From Nisaea sp. (lineage in GTDB: Bacteria; Pseudomonadota; Alphaproteobacteria; Thalassobaculales; Thalassobaculaceae), in assembly GCF_017640745.1 (NCBI RefSeq), contig NZ_JAEPQA010000028.1, forward strand, positions 1 to 63,405: 63,405 nucleotides of DNA, given 5' to 3'. The position numbers and the translations under genes are program-made. A model generated the notes under the pieces. It was given only the letters and a program-made list of their open reading frames with translations, had not been told where the DNA came from and did not search any database. Every line of letters begins with the position of its first letter. The stretch's first letter is position 1. Positions 15,667 to 23,852 of the stretch are shown here, piece after piece.

Positions 15667-17154
15667 ATGCTGATGCCGGAACCGGACCGTTCGGTGATGG
15701 AGCGCCGCGAGGAGATCGCGGCGGCTTTGCGGGGTATCGTACCGGGCGAAGGCGTGATCACCGCGACCGACGAGATGCGCGTCTACGAGACCGACGGTCT
15801 CTCCGTCTACCGCCAGCTTCCGATGATCGTCGTCCTGCCGGAGACGACGGAGCAGGTCGCCGCGATCCTGCGCTATTGCAAGCAGGCAGGCGTGAAGGTC
15901 GTGCCGCGCGGGGCCGGCACCGGTCTTTCCGGCGGCGCCCTGCCGCTCGCCGATGGTGTTTTGCTGGGGCTCGGCAAGTTCAACCGGATCCTTGAGATCG
16001 ATTACGAGAATCGTGCCGTCGTCACCCAGCCGGGCGTCACCAATCTCGGGATCACTCACGCCGTTCAGGATGACGGCTTCTATTACGCGCCCGATCCCTC
16101 CAGCCAGATCGCCTGTTCGATCGGCGGCAACATCGCGGAGAATTCCGGCGGCGTGCATTGCCTGAAATACGGGCTGACCACCAACAACGTGCTCGGCGTC
16201 GAGTTCGTCACCATGGATGGCGAGATCCTGCGTTTCGGCGGCAAGCATCTCGAGGCGGACGGGTACGATTTCCTTGGTCTGATCACCGGCTCCGAGGGGC
16301 TGCTCGGCGTGGTCACCGAGGTCACGGTCCGCATCCTGAGGAAGCCGTCGACGGCGCGCGCCCTGCTGGTCGGTTTCCCGACCCCCGAAGAGGCGGGCGC
16401 CTGCGTCGCCGCGGTGATCGCGAACGGAATCATCCCGGGCGGCATGGAGATGATGGACAATCCGGCAATCAACGCCGCCGAGGATTTCGTCAATGCCGGG
16501 TATCCGCGCGATGCCGGGGCGCTGCTGATCGTCGAGCTGGACGGTCCCGAGGTCGAGGTCGACTATCTGATCGGCCGGGTGAAGGAGATTGCCGAGGCCA
16601 ATGGCGCGACCGAGGTGCGGATCAGCGAAAGCGAGGAGGAGCGGAACAACTTCTGGGCCGGCCGCAAGGCGGCATTCCCCGCCGTCGGACGGATCTCCCC
16701 CGACTATATCTGCATGGACGGCACGATACCGCGCAAGAAGCTGCCCGAGATCCTCAGCCGCATGAGCGAGATGTCGAAGAAGCACCGTTTGCGGGTCGCC
16801 AACGTGTTCCATGCCGGCGACGGCAACCTGCATCCGCTGATCCTGTTCGACGCCAACCAGGAAGGCGAGCTGGAGCGGGCGGAAGCTTTCGGCGCCGATA
16901 TTCTGACCGCCTGTGTCGAGCTCGGCGGCGTGCTGACCGGCGAGCACGGGGTCGGCATCGAGAAACGCGACCTGATGGGCGAGATGTTCACCGAAATCGA
17001 CCTGAAGCAGCAGCAGCGTGTGAAATGCGCCTTTGATCCCGACGGCCTGCTGAACCCGGGCAAGGTCTTCCCGCAATTGCACCGCTGCGCCGAGCTTGGC
17101 CGCATGCACGTATCGGGCGGGCAACTGCCGTTTCCGGACATTCCGCGTTTTTGA
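15667..17154 (+). CDS. glcD: Glycolate oxidase FAD subunit GlcD
   Basis: 495 residues. The start at 15667 follows GAGGAGAG; the longer frame upstream runs into the rpmJ terminator. FAD-binding PCMH domain: VVPRGAGTGLSGGALP (about 79-94), PDPSSQIACSIGGNIAENSGG (about 140), YDFLGLITGSEGLLGVVTEV; the C-terminal FAD-oxidase domain has VFHAGDGNLHPLILFD and GGVLTGEHGVGIEKRD, including the His residues typical of flavin-linked 2-hydroxyacid dehydrogenases. With GlcE and GlcF it oxidises glycolate to glyoxylate at the membrane. Unlike the usual order, a ppk2 gene separates it from glcE. Confidence 0.93.
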   Translation: MLMPEPDRSVMERREEIAAALRGIVPGEGVITATDEMRVYETDGLSVYRQLPMIVVLPETTEQVAAILRYCKQAGVKVVPRGAGTGLSGGALPLADGVLLGLGKFNRILEIDYENRAVVTQPGVTNLGITHAVQDDGFYYAPDPSSQIACSIGGNIAENSGGVHCLKYGLTTNNVLGVEFVTMDGEILRFGGKHLEADGYDFLGLITGSEGLLGVVTEVTVRILRKPSTARALLVGFPTPEEAGACVAAVIANGIIPGGMEMMDNPAINAAEDFVNAGYPRDAGALLIVELDGPEVEVDYLIGRVKEIAEANGATEVRISESEEERNNFWAGRKAAFPAVGRISPDYICMDGTIPRKKLPEILSRMSEMSKKHRLRVANVFHAGDGNLHPLILFDANQEGELERAEAFGADILTACVELGGVLTGEHGVGIEKRDLMGEMFTEIDLKQQQRVKCAFDPDGLLNPGKVFPQLHRCAELGRMHVSGGQLPFPDIPRF

Positions 17155-17231
17155 TCTTCATCAATGCCGGTTCGGGTTCCGAGACGTCTACTGGAACGTT
17201 CATGGGGACCGGACTGGCAAGGAGAAGTGAG

Positions 17232-18281
17232 ATGACTGAAGCTTCCAAAGACCCGGCCGCTGCCGCGAAACCGGCGGCGCCGAGACGAAGCAGAGCGAAA
17301 CCGGCGACAACGGCCGTTGCGCAGCCTGTCTACAAGGACGAGGGCCATGCAGAGGCGGCGGCATCGCTGCATCATCTGGCGGAGATGCGGCACTCTCCCG
17401 AGGAGATCCGCAGGATCTTCGAGACCGGCGAATATCCCTACCACGAGAAAATGAAGCGCGCGGTCTACGAGCGACAGAAGGCCAATCTTCAGGCCGAACT
17501 CCTCAAGGCGCAGCGCTGGATCGAGGAGACAGGGCAGAAGGTTGTGATCCTGTTCGAGGGGCGGGACGCTGCCGGCAAGGGTGGAACGATCAAACGCTTC
17601 ATGGAGCACATGAACCCGCGCGGTGCGCATGTCGTGGCGCTCAACAAGCCGTCCGACCGCGAAAAGAGCCAGTGGTTCTTCCAACGCTATATCGAGCATC
17701 TGCCGTCCGCCGGCGAATTGGTGATGTTCGACCGCTCCTGGTACAACCGCGCCGGTGTCGAGCGCGTCATGGGTTTCTGTTCGCCGACCGAATATCTCGA
17801 GTTCATGCGCCAGACCCCTGTGCTAGAGCAGATGCTGACCCGCTCGGGCATCCGTCTGTTTAAATACTGGTTCTCGGTCACCCAGGACGAGCAGCGGCGC
17901 CGCTTCAAGGCGCGGGAATCCGATCCGCTGAAGCAGTGGAAGCTCTCTCCGATCGATCTGGCGTCGCTCAACAAATGGGACGATTACACCGAAGCCAAGG
18001 AAGCGATGTTCTTCTACACGGACACCGCTGACGCGCCCTGGACGATCGTGAAGTCGGACGACAAGAAACGGGCGCGGCTTGCCTGCATGCAGCACTTTCT
18101 CTCGTCCCTTCCCTATGACAATAAGGACCGGAGGGTGGTCCGCGGTCCGGATCCGCTGATCGTCGGCTCCAGCGCGCATGTCTTCGGCCATGACGATCAT
18201 ATTCTCGGCAAGTCGCTGCATCCGGACCTGAAGCGGGGCCGGGCGAATGGCGGCGATGCCGCACCTGAAACTACCAACTAG
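17232..18281 (+). CDS. ppk2: Polyphosphate kinase 2 (PPK2) family protein
   Basis: 349 residues. After an Ala/Lys/Arg-rich disordered N-terminus (1-35) comes the PPK2 core: Walker A FEGRDAAGKGGT (108-119), the lid/Walker B segment FDRSWYNRAGVERVMGF (166-182), and the C-terminal TEAKEAMFFYTDTADAPWTIVKSDDKKRAR. This pattern is that of class I PPK2, which makes NDPs/NTPs from polyphosphate or the reverse. The start at 17232 follows AAGGAGAAGTGAG. It lies 77 nt after glcD and 37 nt before glcE, so it appears to be part of the glycolate oxidase operon. Confidence 0.93.
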   Translation: MTEASKDPAAAAKPAAPRRSRAKPATTAVAQPVYKDEGHAEAAASLHHLAEMRHSPEEIRRIFETGEYPYHEKMKRAVYERQKANLQAELLKAQRWIEETGQKVVILFEGRDAAGKGGTIKRFMEHMNPRGAHVVALNKPSDREKSQWFFQRYIEHLPSAGELVMFDRSWYNRAGVERVMGFCSPTEYLEFMRQTPVLEQMLTRSGIRLFKYWFSVTQDEQRRRFKARESDPLKQWKLSPIDLASLNKWDDYTEAKEAMFFYTDTADAPWTIVKSDDKKRARLACMQHFLSSLPYDNKDRRVVRGPDPLIVGSSAHVFGHDDHILGKSLHPDLKRGRANGGDAAPETTN

Positions 18282-18318
18282 GGCCGGCGAAACGGCCTCA
18301 GCGTGAGCGTGGAGAGAT

Positions 18319-19542
18319 ATGGCGTCTACACTGAAGCCGGATGATGCACGGCAGGTCGAGGAAGCGATTGCCTGGGCGGTTGCGAACGGAGAGCCGCTCG
18401 AACTGATCGGGAGAGGAAGCAAGCGGGCGCTCGGCCGCCCGTTTCAGGTCGAGACCATGCTCGACCTCTCCGCGCTTTCGGGCGTGATCGACTACGAGCC
18501 AGCGGAGCTTGTCCTGACCGCCGGTCCCGCCACGCCGATGGCCGAGATCGAGAAGCTTCTTGCCGAAAACAACCAGATGCTCGCCTTCGAGCCGATGGAT
18601 CTGACGGCCCTTCTCGGCGGTGCCAGCTCCGAAGGCAGCCTCGGCGGGTCGCTGATGATCAACAGCGGCGGACCGCGGCGGATCAAGTCCGGGGCGGCCC
18701 GCGATCATCTGCTGGGATTCGAGGCGGTGAGCGGCCGGGCGGAGAGCTTCAAGTCCGGCGCGCGTGTGGTGAAGAACGTCACCGGCTACGATCTGCCGAA
18801 GGTGATCTGCGGCTCCTACGGCACGCTTGCGGCCGTAACGAAGATCGACGTGAAGGTGCTGCCCCGGCCGGAGAAGGTCTATACCGTCCTCGTGCTCGGT
18901 CTCGACGCGGAACAGGCCGTCAGGGCGATGGGCGCGGCGATGAACAGTGCGCACGAGGTCTCCGCGGCGGCGCACGTTCCGGCGAACCTCACCGCCAAAT
19001 CCGCTGTCTCCTACATCCGGGAGGCCGGCGCCTCGGTGACGGCGCTGCGCATCGAGGGGTTCGGCCCCTCCGTCGAGCGGCGCTGCGCCGAGCTCCGTGA
19101 GGAGCTCGCATCCTTCGGCACCATCGAAGAGCTGCACACGATGAACAGCCTCAGCTTCTGGCTCGAGGTGCGCGACGTGCATTATCTCGTCGCACCGATG
19201 CAGGATCCGGTCTGGCGCATTTCCGTGCCCCCGGCGTCCGGAGCGACGGTCGCCGCGGACCTTTCGAAGCTCGACGGTGCGGCCTGGTTCTCCGACTGGT
19301 CGGGCGGTCTGATCTGGCTGCAGCTTCCGGCCTCCAACGATGCTTCGTCCGCCGAGGTCCGCGCTACGGTCGATGCGGCGGGTGGACACGCGACACTCGT
19401 GCGTGCGTCAAAGGATGTGCGCGCCGCGGTTCCGGTCTTTCATCCGCAGCCGGCACCGATCGCTGCGCTCAGCCGCCGGGTAAAGGAGAGTTTCGATCCG
19501 AAGCAGATCCTCAACCCCGGCCGCATGTATGCGGGTATCTGA
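18319..19542 (+). CDS. glcE: Glycolate oxidase FAD-binding subunit GlcE
   Basis: 407 residues, a shortened FAD-binding PCMH protein: LELIGRGSKRALGRP near the N-terminus, LGGASSEGSLGGSLMINSGGPRRIKSGAARDHLLGFEAVSGRAE in the middle and the C-terminal SFDPKQILNPGRMY typical of GlcE. GGAGAG precedes the ATG. It functions with GlcD and GlcF in glycolate oxidation. glcF follows after 14 nt. Confidence 0.92.
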   Translation: MASTLKPDDARQVEEAIAWAVANGEPLELIGRGSKRALGRPFQVETMLDLSALSGVIDYEPAELVLTAGPATPMAEIEKLLAENNQMLAFEPMDLTALLGGASSEGSLGGSLMINSGGPRRIKSGAARDHLLGFEAVSGRAESFKSGARVVKNVTGYDLPKVICGSYGTLAAVTKIDVKVLPRPEKVYTVLVLGLDAEQAVRAMGAAMNSAHEVSAAAHVPANLTAKSAVSYIREAGASVTALRIEGFGPSVERRCAELREELASFGTIEELHTMNSLSFWLEVRDVHYLVAPMQDPVWRISVPPASGATVAADLSKLDGAAWFSDWSGGLIWLQLPASNDASSAEVRATVDAAGGHATLVRASKDVRAAVPVFHPQPAPIAALSRRVKESFDPKQILNPGRMYAGI

Positions 19543-19556
19543 GGGGGCGAAGAGAG

Positions 19557-20864
19557 ATGCAGACCAATTTCACCCTCGCCCAGCTCGCCGATCCCGCTGT
19601 CAGGGAATCCGAGTCCATCCTGCGCAAATGCGTGCATTGCGGCTTCTGTACCGCGACCTGCCCGACCTTCGTCCTGCTCGGCGACGAGCTCGACAGTCCG
19701 CGCGGGCGGATCTACCTGATCAAGGACATGCTGGAGAACGGCAAGCCGGCAAACGACGAGGTCGTGCGCCATGTCGACCGCTGTCTCTCCTGTCTTTCCT
19801 GCATGACGACCTGCCCCTCCGGCGTGAACTACATGCACCTGGTCGATCATGCCCGAGCGCATATCGAGGAGACCTACAGCCGTCCGCTGCTCGACCGCGC
19901 CCTGCGCGCGCTGCTGGCCTTCCTGCTGCCCTATCCGAACCGTTTCCGTTTCGCCCTGCTCGGCGCCTCCATGGCGCGGCCCTTTGCGGGTCTCTTCGGC
20001 GACGCGCTCGGCGGGCGGATCAAGGCAATGCTCTCGCTCGCGCCGAAACGCTTCCCGGTGCGCAGCCCGCTCGACAAGCCGGGCACGCACGCCGCCGCCG
20101 GCGCCCGGAAGATGCGGGTCGCGATGCTGGCCGGTTGCGCCCAGCGGGCGCTTGCGCCCTCGATCAACGATGCGACGATCCGTCTGCTGACCCGTCTCGG
20201 CATCGAGGTGGTGGTGCCGAAGAGCGCCGGCTGCTGCGGTGCGCTGACCCATCACATGGGCAAGGAGGAGAGCGCCATGGCCTCCGCCCGCGCCAATATC
20301 GACGCCTGGGCGGAGCTGGAGGCGGAGGAGGGCGGTCTCGACGCGGTGGTGATCAATGCGTCGGGCTGCGGCACCACGGTGAAGGACTACGGCTTCCTGT
20401 TGCGCGAGGATAAGGTCTATGCGGAGAAGGCGGCACGGATCGCCGCCAAGGCGAAGGACGTGACCGAACTCCTGACAGAGGTCGGCCTGCCCGAAACGGC
20501 GGTCGGCGAAGGCATGCGGGTGACCTACCATTCCGCCTGCTCCATGCAGCACGGGCAGAAGATCAAGAGCCTGCCGCAGGCATTGCTGCGGAAGGCCGGC
20601 TTCACCGTCAGCGACGTGCCGGAAGGCCATCTTTGCTGCGGTTCCGCCGGTACCTACAACATGCTGCAGCCGCAGCTCGCGACCCGGCTCCGCGACCGCA
20701 AGGTGGCGAATATCGCCAAGACCAGGCCGGAGGTGATCGCCGCCGGAAATCTCGGCTGCATCACCCAGATCGCCTCCGGAACCGAGGTGCCAATCGTCCA
20801 TACGGTCGAGCTTCTGGACTGGGCGACGGGCGGGCCGAAGCCGGACGCGCTCGACCATATGTGA
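19557..20864 (+). CDS. glcF: Glycolate oxidase iron-sulfur subunit GlcF
   Basis: 435 residues. Two 4Fe-4S ferredoxin motifs: CVHCGFCTATCP (Cys25, 28, 31, 35) and CLSCLSCMTTCP (Cys76, 79, 82, 86). Two CCG domains follow: SAGCCGALTHHMG (about 223) and a second with GHLCCGSAGTYN near residue 358. GlcF passes electrons from the flavin subunits to the membrane quinone pool. The start is preceded by GGGGGCGAAGAGAG. Confidence 0.95.
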   Translation: MQTNFTLAQLADPAVRESESILRKCVHCGFCTATCPTFVLLGDELDSPRGRIYLIKDMLENGKPANDEVVRHVDRCLSCLSCMTTCPSGVNYMHLVDHARAHIEETYSRPLLDRALRALLAFLLPYPNRFRFALLGASMARPFAGLFGDALGGRIKAMLSLAPKRFPVRSPLDKPGTHAAAGARKMRVAMLAGCAQRALAPSINDATIRLLTRLGIEVVVPKSAGCCGALTHHMGKEESAMASARANIDAWAELEAEEGGLDAVVINASGCGTTVKDYGFLLREDKVYAEKAARIAAKAKDVTELLTEVGLPETAVGEGMRVTYHSACSMQHGQKIKSLPQALLRKAGFTVSDVPEGHLCCGSAGTYNMLQPQLATRLRDRKVANIAKTRPEVIAAGNLGCITQIASGTEVPIVHTVELLDWATGGPKPDALDHM

Positions 20865-20909
20865 TGGGTTGAGACTTGGCCCGGGAGCAGGCTGCGCTAG
20901 GTTAGAAAA

Positions 20910-21461
20910 ATGCGCAGTTTTCTCGGTGCCACGATTATCGCTCTTACGTTCGTCTTCCTGGCGATGGCGGATCAGCGCGATCCGCGTCTGGATCCGCTCT
21001 TCGAGGAGCTGAAAACGGCCGCCTCGGTTACCGACGCTCGCTATATCGAGCGCGAGATCTGGGGCATCTGGTCGGAGCACGGCGCGGATGTCGAAGCCGA
21101 GATGCGCTTCAACGAGGGGCTGCTGCTGATGAATGCCGGGCAGCTCGAACAGGCGATCCGGCTCTTCAGCATCGTCATCGATGTGGCCCCCGAATTCGCC
21201 GAGGCCTGGAACAAGCGCGCGACCTTGCTCTATTTCACCGGCGATTATGCCGGTTCTGTCAGGGATATCGAACGGACGCTGGCTCTCGAACCGCGCCATT
21301 TCGGTGCGCTCTCCGGGCTCGGTCTGATCTACCAGCAGCTGGAGAGCCCCGACGGCGCCATCAAGGCCTTCCGTGCCGCGCTCGATATCAATCCGCATAT
21401 GCCGCACATCAAGGAGCGGCTGGACATGCTCATGGAAGCGAAGGCGGGCAAGCCGCTCTAA
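20910..21461 (+). CDS. Exported TPR-repeat protein
   Basis: 183 residues. The N-terminus (MRSFLGATIIALTFVFLAMADQ) is a signal peptide or anchor. Residues about 60-165 hold three tetratricopeptide repeats (FNEGLLLMNAGQLEQAIRLF, FAEAWNKRATLLYFTGDYAG, FGALSGLGLIYQQLESPDGA). Such proteins act as periplasmic scaffolds; partner unknown. Its stop shares a CTAA tetranucleotide with the convergent M48 peptidase gene. Confidence 0.85.
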   Translation: MRSFLGATIIALTFVFLAMADQRDPRLDPLFEELKTAASVTDARYIEREIWGIWSEHGADVEAEMRFNEGLLLMNAGQLEQAIRLFSIVIDVAPEFAEAWNKRATLLYFTGDYAGSVRDIERTLALEPRHFGALSGLGLIYQQLESPDGAIKAFRAALDINPHMPHIKERLDMLMEAKAGKPL

Positions 21462-22519
21462 TCCGTCTTGTCACAGATCCGTTTCAGGATCAGCCAGTCT
21501 TCCGGAGACAGCGCCTGCTTCGTTCCGGTTCCCTGTTCGCGGAAGAACACCGCCCGGCCATCGCTGTCGGGATGGGTGCTGAGATATCCGGGCAACAGGC
21601 CCGAGAGATCGCCCTTGCCCCGCATCCGCTCGAAGAACTCGGCACCGCCGGCGGGATCCAGATCCAGGCGGTTGAGCAGACGTAGGGCATAGCGGTCCGC
21701 GTCCTGCTCGCTGCCGCGGGAATAGGAGAGGGAGAGGCCGGTCTCAAAGACGGTTTGCCCGATCGTGTTCGTCCCGTCGAAGCCGAAGAGCAGGACCGAC
21801 GCCGCGCTGAGCGCGTTCTCCCGCATCCAGCGCTCCGTATGGTCGCGATGCACGACATGGCCGATCTCATGCCCGATCACGGCGGCCAGTTCGTTCGGGC
21901 TGCGGGCCTTGTCTATCAGGCCCCGCAGCAGGACGATGCGTCCGCCCGCGAAGGTCAGGGCGTTCACCATCTTCGAGCTGGTGACATCGACGGTGATCGG
22001 ATGCGGGAATGCCGCCGTCTTAAGCAGATCCTCGACCAGACCGCGCAGGATCCGGTTCGGTTCCTCTGCGGCGCATCGCTTGCCGATCATCAAAGCGAGC
22101 TTGTCCAGCTCCGGCCGGTCCACGGCCTCGAAGGACCAGGGCATCGCCCGTGCGAGGCGGTCCGTAACCGGCGGCACGAAGAAATAGAGCCCGGCGATCA
22201 GGGTGAGAACGCCGAGGCTTAGCCCCGCCGCGATACCGGTATGGCGCCAGCGCTCGCGGCCGCGCTCAAGCAGTTGCGGGGCCTGTCGTCCGATGGCTTC
22301 CACCGCCCAGGCTTCTTCGATGATCAGGCGGCTGTCCTGATGACGTCTGTGGGTGAAGGCGAGATGCTCCTGGGGCCGGTAGTCCCAGAGCCGGATCAGA
22401 TCCTCGTGGCGCCAGGCAAGAGCGCCGCGTTCAGTCTCAAACGCGATGCCTTCGGGGCCGATGTCAGGCTCGATATCGTGGCGCTTCGGAGTGGCGCCGT
22501 CGAAAAAGTGCGACCCCAT
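21458..22519 (-). CDS. M48 family zinc metallopeptidase with N-terminal membrane anchor
   Basis: 353 residues. The start at 22519 (MGSHFFDGA) lies 4 nt after the stop of the DUF898 gene; a longer frame only overlaps that gene. A membrane segment lies at about residues 94-116 (GIAAGLSLGVLTLIAGLYFFV). The catalytic motif is HEIGH (217-221) in AAVIGHEIGHVVHRDH, with a downstream SRGSEQDADRYALRLL providing the third zinc ligand glutamate. The pattern fits membrane-bound BepA/HtpX-like proteases of envelope quality control, with the active site probably periplasmic. Translation is probably coupled to the DUF898 gene. Confidence 0.9.
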   Translation of the reverse strand: MGSHFFDGATPKRHDIEPDIGPEGIAFETERGALAWRHEDLIRLWDYRPQEHLAFTHRRHQDSRLIIEEAWAVEAIGRQAPQLLERGRERWRHTGIAAGLSLGVLTLIAGLYFFVPPVTDRLARAMPWSFEAVDRPELDKLALMIGKRCAAEEPNRILRGLVEDLLKTAAFPHPITVDVTSSKMVNALTFAGGRIVLLRGLIDKARSPNELAAVIGHEIGHVVHRDHTERWMRENALSAASVLLFGFDGTNTIGQTVFETGLSLSYSRGSEQDADRYALRLLNRLDLDPAGGAEFFERMRGKGDLSGLLPGYLSTHPDSDGRAVFFREQGTGTKQALSPEDWLILKRICDKTD

Positions 22520-22523
22520 GCGT

Positions 22524-23687
22524 CTAGGCCAGATCGAAATCGCCGAGGAAACCCTCGCCGGTTGTGCCGGTATCGAACTCCGCCTGAACCAGCTCGTTCT
22601 CGTCGAGGTCACCGACGATCACGAGATGCTTCGCGAGGAACTTGCCCTTGCGCAGCCAGGCGATCGGAAGCAGCAGCCAGAAGGTGAGCTGAACGATCAG
22701 CGCATTGCCGAGAAAGAGACAGAATATCTGCCAGCGGGTCGGCTGGAAACTGAAGCGGGCGCGGCCGAACCGGATCTTGCCGACCACGTTCTTCCAGAAC
22801 ACCACCAGATAGTTCAGATAGGCGAGCCCGGCGCCGAGGACGAAGACGAGCGCCAGACCGAAAGACGTTCCGATAGCGGCGGATTTGAGGTCCTCGTCAT
22901 TGAGCTCAAGATTGGCACCGTTCAAGTTGCCGGAGAACAGAGCGACGAGGAAATCCCCGAATAGAGTAAGGTAGGGCACGAAAAAGCTACCAAGGAAACA
23001 AAGGTACAACGCGAGGAACACGACGTATGGCAGCCAGAGGCCGCGCGCGGTTGCGTCGAAGGCCAGAGTGCGTCCGCCGAACTTCGTATTCTCTATCCGG
23101 TACTGCAGGAGCCTGATGTCCGCCCATGGTTTCAGAATGCCGAGCGAGATGACCGTCAGGAAATAATAAAAAAGCACCCTGAGACCATAGAGATAGGCCG
23201 CACCCCCAACAGAGCCGCGGATGCCGCGCCATTGCGTCCGGTTCACCCGGTAGCGGTAGGCGAGAAAGCGCGCGGCGGAGAGCAGGAAGACCGCACCGAT
23301 GCCGAGCAGGAGCGAAAGCGCCATGAACGTCGGGTTGAGGCCCAGCTCCCGGTCGATCAAATTCGAATTGATCCAATTCGATGCGAAGAGGTAGGGCAAG
23401 AGGATCAGAACGAAGACTTTCAGGAAGCCGATGAAGATCTCCAGCCCGGACCCGGTATATTCGAGCGGGGATCCGTCGAGCCGCATCCGCGGCCAGACCG
23501 CCCGCCGGATGCGGGTGAGGGCCCAGAAGCGGTATACCAGGAGGGTCAGCGCCATGAAGATCAGGTTCACGATATGCAGGCCGATCAGCCCGCCCGCGCC
23601 GGTTGTGTCGAAGCTCAGCTTGTGCGTGGCGAGTTCTTTCTCGCCGGCTTGTCCGATGCTGCCGGCCCCGCTGCTTTCGAACGTCAT
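22524..23687 (-). CDS. DUF898 (YjgN family) membrane protein
   Basis: 387 residues; start at 23687 after GGGGAGC. The longer open frame upstream runs through the opposite strand of the dihydroorotase gene and is not coding. The protein has about eight hydrophobic segments (for example LIGLHIVNLIFMALTLLVYRFWALTRIRRAVW, with the aromatic RFW/WALTR pattern) and the repeated YRxxNTxFGGxxLxF motif of DUF898 (RIENTKFGGRTLAFDATARGLW). YjgN-type proteins are of unknown function. The downstream M48 protease gene is 4 nt away, as is common for this family, suggesting a joint envelope role. Confidence 0.88.
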   Translation of the reverse strand: MTFESSGAGSIGQAGEKELATHKLSFDTTGAGGLIGLHIVNLIFMALTLLVYRFWALTRIRRAVWPRMRLDGSPLEYTGSGLEIFIGFLKVFVLILLPYLFASNWINSNLIDRELGLNPTFMALSLLLGIGAVFLLSAARFLAYRYRVNRTQWRGIRGSVGGAAYLYGLRVLFYYFLTVISLGILKPWADIRLLQYRIENTKFGGRTLAFDATARGLWLPYVVFLALYLCFLGSFFVPYLTLFGDFLVALFSGNLNGANLELNDEDLKSAAIGTSFGLALVFVLGAGLAYLNYLVVFWKNVVGKIRFGRARFSFQPTRWQIFCLFLGNALIVQLTFWLLLPIAWLRKGKFLAKHLVIVGDLDENELVQAEFDTGTTGEGFLGDFDLA

Positions 23688-23852
23688 GGATGCTCCCCAA
23701 ACGCATTCGGCATTGTGTTTCCGTGGAATGTCGTAACCGTTTGTGCGCCGCACGTCACTTGTCTCGTCTGCGCAGCCGCGGACTTGTGTCCGATGGCGAT
23801 TGGAGGGTATCGCTAGCGCTCCCGTGACCGAACCGCCCGAAAGGCCCGCTCC

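Noticed and set aside
15511-17124. Minus-strand ORF of 537 codons opposite glcD
   Set aside because: Shadow frame of high-GC coding DNA; glcD motifs on the plus strand are unmistakable.
19440-21407. Minus-strand ORF of 655 codons opposite glcF and the TPR gene
   Set aside because: Low-complexity His/Arg/Gly composition and spans several real plus-strand genes.
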